This document shows positions 34,929 to 43,780 of a stretch of 64,000 nt of DNA, in pieces. How positions within the stretch are numbered: the stretch's first letter is position 1; each line of letters begins with the position of its first letter. The DNA comes from Isoetes taiwanensis (lineage: Eukaryota > Streptophyta > Lycopodiopsida > Isoetales > Isoetaceae), in the NCBI GenBank assembly GCA_021234155.1, contig JAJEKV010000008.1:11152740-11216739 (forward strand), given 5' to 3'. The notes beneath the pieces are model-generated. The model worked only from the letters and a program-made list of their open reading frames with translations, did not search any database and was not told the origin of the DNA. A program made the translations under genes and the position numbers.

Positions 34929-34969
34929 AAATGAAATGTGTTATGTCTATGGATGGCCACTCAGGCCCA

Positions 34970-35805
34970 TTAAACGACAATATCATCATAGAAGAGTAGA
35001 CGAATTTCTGCATCCTCATCTAACTCCACTTCACTCATACTCGCAATTTCTAGTAAAACATTTATGTTTCTCTATACTGTAAAATTTTTATCATATAAGA
35101 ATTTATTGTATCTCTCTGTAGAGAAAAAGATTCCTTGAGATCACTTTCAAGTATTCCAAACCTGTCTCGCATCAAATTATATGTTGGGCATTGTAATAAA
35201 ACATGTTCTTCATCTTCTACGTCTCTAACAACACAGACTTTACAATCTCGCATTGTCTTGAGAATGTTTCCCCATCTCCCTACTTCGACTCCAAGATGGT
35301 GCAAGCCGAGACGAATTCTACTTATGGTGTGCCTCTTCTTTATAGAGATATTCTTATGGAAGTGTGCAGCAATGTCTAGATTGAAATTTATGTTTTGCTT
35401 ATATAAGAGCATTCTAATATTTGGATTCTGCCACAATTTTTTTCTTTATTTTTGCCTGAACCCACAGCCTAAGATTGTTCTCAATAGGAGTACATCTTTC
35501 CATTGAATATCCCATTTGCTTAACCATTTTTTCACATCTGCAAACCATCCTTTGTCTTCATTTTCCAACATAGCATGATGTGAGATTCTAGTATCATCCA
35601 TTTGTCTAATTTTCTTTAAATACTTGATGCATCTGAGTATTGCTTCCCCTTCTAGTGGCATGAGTCCACCTTTAGCTAGCATCATCAAATATGGAGTTTG
35701 AGCCTCCACACCCAGCTTTAAACGCATGAATTTTTGTAGAACCTGCTCAATATCTTCCCAAAGCATTGTGATAAGCTTGGTCCCCAAATTTCACAGCCAT
35801 ACACT
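34970..35805 (-). pseudogene. LINE ORF2 C-terminal fragment
   Basis: On the minus strand: VYGCEIWGTKLITMLWEDIE (35.75 kb), GVEAQTPYLMMLAKGGLMPL, then RHTISRIRLGLHHLGVEVGRW (35.3 kb) and CKVCVVRDVEDEEHVLLQCP (C-terminal zinc region, 35.2 kb). One frameshift occurs near 35440. It is cut off at 35805, where an oppositely oriented LINE begins. Confidence 0.7.
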
Positions 35806-36562
35806 CAAGATATCACCCAAGATATTTGGATTATATATAGATGCACTGGGAGCATTTACAAGAGACCGGGGAGGGGATGAACATTCACCAATGGGGGGAG
35901 GAAGCATGGTACCAATTATGTTGTATGTAGATGACCTAATAATGATGACAATGGACAGAAAAGGACTAAGAAGGATGATGGAAATACTAGAAGGCTTCTG
36001 CAGTCATAAAGGGCTAACAATCAACCTTGAAAAAACAAAAATATTGAGCTTTGGCAAGACACTCAAGGAGGGTAAGGAGGTCAGGTACATGGGTCAATTA
36101 GTGGAAGCAGCATCTGAATACAAATACCTGGGATAAAAACAGGAGTCAAGAGAACATGGAAGCAAGGAATAGAGGAGAGATGGCAAACAACGATAAAAAG
36201 TTACTATGGGATGCAATCAGTATGCACGGAGAATGTGATCACAGATTGGGGGGTCAAAACACAAATGTTCGGCATGGCAGTAACCCCGACGATGCTATGG
36301 AGTGAAGATATGGGGATGTAGTGCATCACCAGACAAATGGTCAAAGGCAGAGAGGTTAATTAAGCACTATCAAGCGAAGGCGTTAGGAGTAAAAAAGACC
36401 ACTCCAACGACAATACAGCTTCACGAAACATGAGTAATACCCTTTGAGGTGTAGGCATTAGAGAGAACAATTGCTTACCTAAGCAGGAACAGTACGTATG
36501 GCTCCAGCTTTTGATTAATAAACATTTTTCCCATCTCTTCCACAAAAAAAAAAAAAAAAAAA
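35806..36562 (+). pseudogene. 5'-truncated LINE with poly(A) tail
   Basis: RT is readable from PKIFGLYIDALGAF (35.82 kb) through MLYVDDLIMMT (catalytic YVDD), GLTINLEKTKILSFGKT and EYKYLG, then degraded thumb sequence (KALGVKKTTPTTIQLHE, 36.39 kb). The end is TTGATTAATAAACATTTTTC, about 20 bases, then 20 A at 36543-36562. AATAAA lies about 25 bases before the tail. Unlike the other LINEs here it ends in A, not in a 4- or 5-mer repeat. Confidence 0.7.
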
Positions 36563-38319
36563 ACTAGTCAAAATCACTTTTGATTACTGCTTTCTTTGTA
36601 TGTATAGGCCTTTCTGAGCTATAGTAGATGTAGATATAATTAGCCAAGTGTAGCTTCTACTGAAATGCTCGGAGTCTTAATTTCGTCAGCATTATACTTT
36701 TTCTGAATTCTAATTGTTTGCAAAATAAGCATCAATATATACATGTCTAGTAAAATCTATATTTAAGAAAAGGAAAAATGTGATATGTAAGTAGATAAAG
36801 TATGCATGTAAGCCAGAATTGTGGCCATGGAAAAAATTAGTGGCTATATATAGCCAAATGGCGATTTTTTAGGGGGTGTAGGCAATTTTTGCGGCAAATT
36901 TTATGAAGAGAGATTTTAAAAAAAAAATAAAAAATAGCCATAGTTAAAACAAGTACTCCATTATTTTTTTAGGATTAGCCAAACTATTTTCCCCCTTTTC
37001 CTTAAAGAAAAAGGGATTAGTCTTTCTTTATATTATAATATTTATATATTAAATCATTAATAGCCAAACAAAAATGAATTCTTATTATAGACTTTTACAC
37101 ATCCCCACCTACCATCATCAGTGATAGTAGTTTTTCAAACTATGAATTCCTATTATATATACCACATATGCATCTTCAAAAAGGAACTGTAAGAGATGGT
37201 CAATATCCCTCTAGATGCCCGAGTTAGTTGCATAACATCTTCCTTCAAGGATTAGAGATAAGTGCAATTTGATCACCATATCTACAAGGTGTCATTGCAT
37301 TGAATGTAGTTCAGACTATGGATGTTATAAGCTATGTTGTGAGCTTTTGTTAAAAGTTTTTCAATATTATTATATGTTCCTTGATTGTTGATTATTATTT
37401 GTAATTGTAGTATAATTATCTAAAGCTACAGATTTTAATTTACATTTTTTGCTTTTTCCAGTTAAAAAAAAAATAGGCAAGTGAAAGTTTATAGTACATA
37501 ATTCAAAAGTTTCGCCAAGTCCAAATATATATAAATGTAATAATAATAATAACTTTAGTCAAATTTATATCATAAAATACTATAAAATTTTGAAAAATAA
37601 CCAAATCATTTTTTATGAAAAAATATATAATATGCTTAATTTTTTCCCTGATTGTGGCAATGTTGTAAGAACCAAAGGAACAACTTTGTTATGTCAAATA
37701 AGTAACAGTTCTTCAGTCTAAGTTCATGGCAAATATTGCATCATTAGAGAGTAAGAAAGGACCATCATAACCCCCAATACTATCAAAGTTTAAGTTCGTC
37801 ATAGGTCCGTCACCAATGATACTTTGGATGTCAGATTTTCTTCTGGCTTCTTGATTCAGTTGTTTTTTCGTAATCTTTGAGAGACTACTGACTACATATA
37901 TTGAATAATAGTACCATTCCAAACATTAAAAAAAAAAAAAAAGCAAAAATATGTTTATCAGTTTGTTAGTTGTCCATGGGAAATGTAATTTTACTTTCAC
38001 GAAATTGTATTTTTACTTTCACGTATAGATATAAATAACAAAACAGATGCATGGCAAAAAGTAAAAAATGGACCACTATAATCGTTTGAATTATATATTT
38101 GCTTGTTTATTGTAAATTATTGTGCAATGCATCGTGAAGTTGTGTTTATAAAGATGGAATGTGGAGTTATTTGGAAACATTATATTTGAATTTTTGATGG
38201 CGTTGCTTAATCTGATGGTGAGTTAGGATGAGAAACCACATTCTAACTACAAAAATCAATTAAAAATTTGATGATGATGCACATCAACTTCTGAATTGGA
38301 AAGCGAGAAGTTTAGCCGT
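36563..38319. other. AT-rich, no gene recognised
   Basis: Low-complexity A/T tracts and short homopolymers. A segment at 36830-37080 with repeated TAGCCAAA and AGGGGGTGTAGGC strings may be a degraded transposon, without identifiable ends. Part of the left side may be the 3' LTR region of the copia remnant at 38320. Confidence 0.4.
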
Positions 38320-38771
38320 ACTAGCTAGTTGTTTCGCGGTAGAAAAATAAAGATGATCCAGAACTAATAACTATAGGTGTCCTATGATGAAGTAGACTTG
38401 AGATCAAGATGTTTGGTATGAGGATGAAATTTATTGTACTTGATAAGAGCAATAAACATACAGTTTGACTCTTTGAATAGTAAGTTATAACCTGAAAGAG
38501 ATGCAAGAGATAAAGCATGTCATATGTTCCAGTTGACATAGCCTGTTTTCGTGAGTTCCAGTGACAAGACTGGTGCCAAACATAAAAAATTGTAGACTTT
38601 CAAAGATCGAGACGATTCACAGCATGATTTGACACCGTAATCTGTATAGAAGAAAAGTTCTGGATCTGTTTGTTGATGATGAACAAGACCATTATAGCAT
38701 GTATCTTTTTTATATCTGCTCACGTGTTTAAGAGCCTGTAAAAGGAATAAATGAATCCACATACAATCCAT
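38320..38771 (-). pseudogene. Ty1/copia pol remnant (RNase H region)
   Basis: The minus strand reads ALKHVSRYKKDTCYNGLVHH, QQTDPELFFYTDYGVKSCCE and SRSLKVYNFLCLAPVLSLE, matching the copia RNase H order (LRYLKGT..., YTDADWAGC..., RRSTTGY...). A degraded HTKHLDLKS block follows (about 38.43 kb, equivalent to KHIDIKYH). Key acidic residues are altered and the frame breaks, so it is inactive. Confidence 0.65.
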
Positions 38772-40049
38772 TCATAAGCATATGCAGGTTCTAATAAATA
38801 TAGAAACCCTATCAAAGGGTATATATCTTCTTACACGTCCTTCATTTTGTATCCATATGCCAACAAATAAATGGACAAAGGAATATATTTGAGCTTGGAG
38901 TACTAATGAGAATCATTGCCCTTGTATATACAATTAACTTGGTTATTTGTAGGATCAGACCTCAAATCGGTGGTCACCAGATCTGCAGAATTACTCACAT
39001 CTGGCATATCACATAAAATACGGGGGTATAGAAAAATAAAGGCATGCATTTTGATAAATATCAGAAATACAGGGGTAATTTCACAAATACATACATACAA
39101 CGGCGTTTTACATTTTCCCTTAAAAACTAGTTTACATCTCCAATGACAGAACTTTTAAAAGTATTCTTATGCAATCTTGAAGGTTAAGCGATGGAGCTGT
39201 GAAGAAACTTTAATATCAATGAGTGGGGAAAATCAATGAGGGGGGATACTGTCAACATCCTAATAGATCTAATAATCAAGTCTATGCAAATATGAGAACA
39301 AAACATATGAAAAGGATGTAAGAGAATTGGATGGACTACAGAAACAGCGGCATAACTCTTACAGAATATTATCCAATCTACATTTAACATTTTTACGTGG
39401 CATATTGAAATAAAAAAGTTTAACTCTGCTAATTGAAGTCTTTCCAAAATCACACACTCTATAAACCATCTAGGCCTTTCAAGAGATTGACGCCAAGCTT
39501 CCTCAAATTTAAAAGGATGCCACTGAGGCTGGCCACCACTTTTCTCACATTATCACCACACAACCTGGTGTTGTGCGTTTTATCTTGACTATTTTTGCAA
39601 GATGTGCTTAAATTGGTGAAATATGTGCATAAATGGAGAATATTATGGGTGTAATGTGGGGAAAATGTATTGAAGTTGAACTTATGGAGTTGAAGGTGTA
39701 TAAAAGTCCTTTCCAATGGTTAAAGCATGGGGTGAGGTGGCACAATCCTAAGAGACATGTAAGTTATTGGAGATCTAATGGTGGAGATTGCTTAACGATG
39801 ATGAATGGAGGAGATTTGTTGTGTAAGTTTAAGAGGAGGCACATCTCCTCATTCTCTCTCTCTTTCACTCTTGCTCTTGAAGAGATTATCTATTGTATAG
39901 TGTTTCATGGAAGAAACAAATAATGAAGAGGAGGATGAACCTCCAGATTATCTCGATTATTATTTGGTTGTGCAATTGAGGTGTATTTGATCTCTTGTTC
40001 CATTCTTCAAATTCTTCTCTTCAATTCTCGTGTCTTGCCTTTTGAGTGC
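38772..40049. other. No gene; possible solo LTR starting near 39255 (plus)
   Basis: A purine tract AATGAGGGGGGATAC immediately precedes TGTCAACATCCTAATAGATC at 39250, the form of a polypurine tract followed by an LTR start. Downstream are CT-rich and TCTCTCTCTC runs typical of LTR leader regions. No matching second LTR was found, so this is only a candidate. 38772-39240 shows nothing recognisable. Confidence 0.3.
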
Positions 40050-40254
40050 TTGCTGGTAGAGTGTGGCACAGCCTGATGCATATATTTTGCATTCTGCTCA
40101 GCTTGGGGTTTGGTTCATTCAGTTGGATTACACCTGGTGACAAGAGCAGTTGCGTTCCACAGCCACGGCATGTTGGGTCTGAGCACGAAGCCTCTATGGG
40201 TGGAGGTACAAGCAGCCATTGCGTGCTTTTCCCCATGCTAAAGAAAGCAAACCC

Positions 40255-40441
40255 TGTTGAAGAACGGAAGGGAAAGGGAGAGATGAAACAAGAACAAGAT
40301 AACTCTGTATATTTATGAACTGTGTGAATACAATGAATATATAGGGGCGTTGCCCCAAATCATGGCTGAACCGCCGGAGATGACCGTTGGGATGATCCCA
40401 ACTACTCCCACAGGTGGCAGTCAGGGATGCAATCTCTAACA
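40255..40441 (-). repeat. 3' LTR of the young LTR element
   Basis: 187 bp. On the element strand it begins TGTTAGAGATTGCATCCC and ends CGTTCTTCAACA. It includes CCCTATATATTCATTG, a TATA-like motif. Confidence 0.9.
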
Positions 40442-40455
40442 TTCCCCCCCAAACC
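40442..40455 (-). other. Polypurine tract (PPT)
   Basis: GGTTTGGGGGGGAA on the minus strand lies immediately upstream of the 3' LTR start TGTTAGAG. It is the expected plus-strand DNA priming site. Confidence 0.85.
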
Positions 40456-40481
40456 TGATGCCACAAACCAAGAATCGTAGA

Positions 40482-42119
40482 TCATCCAGGATCCCATATA
40501 AAAGTATCTACTGTTACCTCTTGAATGGTGAAGGATAGAAAGCTGGCAAAACTTAAGTATTCCCAGCAATATGAAATTCTTATTTCATTTAAAACACCAT
40601 AACGATCATCAAGTCTGAACTGTTCCTCGGACCAGCAATACAATCCGTCGTTCTCAAAGCAAGAAACTACCCAACTTGGGCATTTTGCATTTGAATCCAA
40701 GATCAACGGACCGAAACTGGGTCTCAAATTTAGAGTTTGCCAAGACAAGCAGGCTAACAGTTCCACTGCTCTCAAATCCAATGACCACATAAATCCCTTG
40801 CATCTCCAGATCAATGCCCACCTGCAATCTTCTCTAGCTTCAAGCATATCAAACTGCGCAGCACAAGCGGTTTTAACAGCAAAAACCGCCCCTCCAAATG
40901 TAAATAGATGGAAATTCGGCCATGTGTGGCCTGCATTCAATCGTGGCTCACTTCCTTTTGTGTATTCAATTAACTCAAAACCCAAAACTAGATAAGGAAG
41001 GCTAGGATCTCCAGCCTGCAGCAAGAATTTGCTCACTAAGATGTTCTGATTCTGCATATCCATATACCATATCCAATATTCATGAGATCCATAAAATGTT
41101 CTCTTATCAATAGAAAACACCTTTGGAATTAGCTTAACAAGACTAGCAGCCGAATCAATAGAAAACGCCTTTGGAATTAGCTTAACAAGGCTCTGAATTT
41201 CTTGTGAAATCTCGTTCACACAATCTATGCCTGCAAATGTGGAGAATCCCACATGGTTTTCCACAACTGGTTGCCATTCCCTTTGATAGATTACCTCTTC
41301 ATCTATGAGGATTTTCTCATCTTCTTTAAAGATCCGTTTCACAAACTGGTCTGTGTTTGGATCTGCCTGACAAAAGATCAACTTTGCCTGCAGATTTGGT
41401 GTTGAATCCTCTCCAGAGATGAACTCTGCTCCGGCATGCATGCGTTTATCAACAATAGCATGGATTTCTGGTATAATGAAACATGTGTTACTGCCTGCTT
41501 CAATCTCAAAAACCTGCATTGTCCGATTCCTCAAATCTGCAAGCACTGGCATCCCCAAATTTCCTCCGTCAGCAGAATTAATAATGTGTCTATCTGGGCT
41601 CTTAGCCCCACTTTTCAAGTCCTCCTTACTAGGAGCAAGAATCCTGGAGAATCCCAAGAATCCTCCCTCTATACCAAAGATAAGCTTCTCCTGTATGTCC
41701 TGCATTGACTCCTCCCCGAGGATCAATGGCTGCTCCACCAGGTCCATTGCTAAATCTTCTACTGCATCTGGTTTCACCCATTTAGGGTCCGTCACCAAGC
41801 TTTTACTACTGAGAATCAGCTTCTCCCGCAGGTCCCTCACCGAATCCTCTACTCCATCCTCCAGAATCAACTTCTCACTGAAGTCCCTCGTTGAATTCTG
41901 GTACAAGCGCTCATCTACATAGAAGATTTCTTCACAAAAGAACGTCTCCTCTTGTGGAAGAATCATCCTGTTAGCTACACTTTCTTGAGAATTTTCCTTT
42001 TGAATTTTTGGAAGATCCTGCCCTGTGGGACTGGGACATTGAAATGCCCAATGCCCAAAACCAAGACAGTTCTTGCACTGATCAGTCTCGAGGGCATGCA
42101 TTGCCCTCCCTCCAATCAT
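40482..42119 (-). CDS. 545-residue gag-like/unknown protein of the young LTR element
   Basis: A single uninterrupted frame runs from ATG 42119, about 110 nt downstream of the primer-binding site. Residues 15-28 form a CCHC zinc knuckle (C15-x2-C18-x4-H23-x4-C28), which binds RNA in gag proteins. Here it is almost N-terminal rather than C-terminal, as if the capsid part were lost. Residues 75-250 hold four spaced copies of a motif (T/V/M)-x-(D/N)-(F/L/I)-x-(E/A)-KLI-(L/F) at about 77-86, 94-103, 139-148 and 240-249. A direct repeat SLVKLIPK(A/V)FSID lies at about 310-322 and 326-338. The C-terminal third (340-545) is rich in Trp, Phe and Cys and matches no family I know. It could be captured host sequence. 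An open frame in a recent insertion suggests it was translated until lately, though recent age alone could also preserve it. Confidence 0.7.
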   Translation of the reverse strand: MIGGRAMHALETDQCKNCLGFGHWAFQCPSPTGQDLPKIQKENSQESVANRMILPQEETFFCEEIFYVDERLYQNSTRDFSEKLILEDGVEDSVRDLREKLILSSKSLVTDPKWVKPDAVEDLAMDLVEQPLILGEESMQDIQEKLIFGIEGGFLGFSRILAPSKEDLKSGAKSPDRHIINSADGGNLGMPVLADLRNRTMQVFEIEAGSNTCFIIPEIHAIVDKRMHAGAEFISGEDSTPNLQAKLIFCQADPNTDQFVKRIFKEDEKILIDEEVIYQREWQPVVENHVGFSTFAGIDCVNEISQEIQSLVKLIPKAFSIDSAASLVKLIPKVFSIDKRTFYGSHEYWIWYMDMQNQNILVSKFLLQAGDPSLPYLVLGFELIEYTKGSEPRLNAGHTWPNFHLFTFGGAVFAVKTACAAQFDMLEAREDCRWALIWRCKGFMWSLDLRAVELLACLSWQTLNLRPSFGPLILDSNAKCPSWVVSCFENDGLYCWSEEQFRLDDRYGVLNEIRISYCWEYLSFASFLSFTIQEVTVDTFIWDPG

Positions 42120-42218
42120 AATTTCTCCCTTTTAAATACGATACAGATTTTCACGCATCCTTCTCCTCCCTCTCCTGCAGGATCTACTCCATTGAGAGTC
42201 CTTCTCAAATGGAGAGAG

Positions 42219-42230
42219 GCTCTGATACCA
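42219..42230 (-). other. Primer-binding site (initiator tRNA-Met type)
   Basis: TGGTATCAGAGC on the minus strand directly abuts the end of the 5' LTR (42231). It is the standard plant retrotransposon site complementary to the 3' end of initiator tRNA-Met. Confidence 0.9.
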
Positions 42231-42417
42231 TGTTGAAGAACGGAAGGGAAAGGGAGAGATGAAACAAGAACAAGATAACTCTGTATATTTATGAACTGTG
42301 TGAATACAATGAATATATAGGGGCGTTGCCCCAAATCATGGCTGAACCGCCGGAGATGACCGTTGGGATGATCCCAACTACTCCCACAGGTGGCAGTCAG
42401 GGATGCAATCTCTAACA
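42231..42417 (-). repeat. 5' LTR of the young LTR element
   Basis: 187 bp, by eye identical to 40255-40441. On the minus strand it starts TGTTAGAG and ends CTTCAACA, then runs into the primer-binding site. Confidence 0.9.
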
Positions 42418-42932
42418 AACCCAAGCCAAACATGCACCTTAGCATAAGCAGGATCTATTTGCAAGGCTCACGAAATCTCGTTGCGGGCCTCTTCTAATAT
42501 TTTTGAATCTTGTTTCTTGTCTAAGTTGCCATCTACAAGCAGAACCTCTGCAAGCTTTGTCTTGAGTACCACAATCTTAGGAAGGCCACATGCTTTACTG
42601 AGTCACTTGTGAATGCTGGCAGCCAAGAGTTTCTTTGGGAGATTGGCATCTGCTTGCATCACCGCCTGATGCATCTTATCAATTCTATTTCTCCCAAGAC
42701 ATTTCTCCCTCAAAATATCGACCTGGAGCTGCCCCTTTTTGAACATGAGAACCAACTCGTAGAGCTGCATACCCCATAAACTCTCATCCAAAGCTGGATC
42801 TGACTCCAAGGATGGCTCAATGCCCCCATGGGACGAGATCTCATCAAATGTGTCCTTCCTCTGCCCAAAATTCCCGCCGTAAAATGCCAAGAAGAGGCAC
42901 TGTGTCTTGTAGTACTGCGGCGGTGTCATCAT

Positions 42933-43780
42933 TGTGTCCTAGAGTGGCAAAGCAAAAAGCACACTGAAGATAATATTCTTAGATTGTTGAAAGGAATGCC
43001 CCAATTACCAGATTCGCACCGATCTGCTCCCAATCTTAATAGAGGAATGCTATGATCTGAAAGCCCTGTATGATCTCAGTACAAGAATTAATCCAGAGAT
43101 GAGATCTGTACATAGAATGTGATTTGGATCAAATACTACTACAATTGCCATCCCAAGCTTCTCTGATTGGAATAAGTTTAGAAAAGATGGGAACAAGACG
43201 CAAATTGCAAAAGTCTTCAGTGTTATACAGTCTTTTCCTTCAGTTATAGTTTTTTATCCTTCAGTTTTTCATGTTCCTTTCCTTTGTTATCCTTTCCCAT
43301 GGCTGCTAACAAAACAACTATTTGCACAAATTACAATAGATGCATCAGTTCAACCTTAACGTTCTGCCTTGATGCTCCGCATCGTACTAAGCAGCCGTTC
43401 TTAGTACATTCATCTTACAAAATGTTATCTTTTCTCCTTGGGCAATATAAATGTACGGAAGATGTATAACACATTTGAGGCGTTCTGTTCTTTACTTTTC
43501 TTCAATTGTTAGGGTTCTGCCAACTATCACTCAGATCAACTTCGTAAAAGGATCATAAACAATTTTCTGTGTGACATCTCTTATTTCTAACATCGCCTTC
43601 AGAATATCCGGTTAACAACTGCGTAAAAGGATCATAAACAATTTTCTGTGTGACATCTCTTATTTCCAACATCGCCTTCAGAATATCCGGTTAACGACAA
43701 AGTGTGAGTGAGTTAATGGCCTTGATCAGATTTAGTCTCATATGCACCGTAGTTGTTAACGTTCATGGTGGAGATGGAGA
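42933..43780. other. Intergenic; 79-bp tandem duplication at 43543-43700
   Basis: CGTAAAAGGATCATAAACAA... occurs at 43543 and again at 43622 with one or two differences through AATATCCGGTTAAC. It lies within 100-240 bp of the 3' end of the PPR gene. No other feature was recognised. Confidence 0.7.

Larger units (their letters stand above)
40255..42417 (-). mobile_element. Young non-autonomous LTR retrotransposon, gag-like ORF only
   Basis: Every structural hallmark is present. There are two 187-bp LTRs (40255-40441, 42231-42417) that look identical base for base and start TG / end CA, and a 5-bp target duplication AACCC (40250-40254, 42418-42422). On the minus strand, a primer-binding site TGGTATCAGAGC directly follows the 5' LTR (42219-42230), and a polypurine tract GGTTTGGGGGGGAA directly precedes the 3' LTR (40442-40455). 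The 1.79-kb interior holds one long frame (545 codons) and no protease, integrase, RT or RNase H. It must rely on another element's pol. The intact LTR identity implies recent insertion. Confidence 0.92.
40050..42932 (-). pseudogene. Unidentified host-like gene remnant interrupted by the LTR element
   Basis: Removing 40255-42417 and one copy of AACCC joins two minus-strand segments in one frame. The right part (42418-42932) reads MMTPPQYYKTQCLFLAFYGG...LGRNRIDKMHQAVMQADANL, LPKIVVLKTKLAEVLLVDGN, then ALQIDPAYAKVHVWLG. The left part continues FAFFSMGKSTQWLLVPPPIE ... CSDPTCRGCGTQLLL. ALQIDPAYAKVHVWLG resembles a TPR helix pair. A stop at about 42601 (after AASIHK) interrupts the right part. 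I do not recognise the gene; its first exon may begin at 42932. Confidence 0.4.

Noticed and set aside
35062..36562. Opposed LINE pieces read as one 5'-inverted (twin-priming) insertion
   Set aside because: Both pieces cover overlapping parts of ORF2 and have different tails, so they are better explained as two elements.
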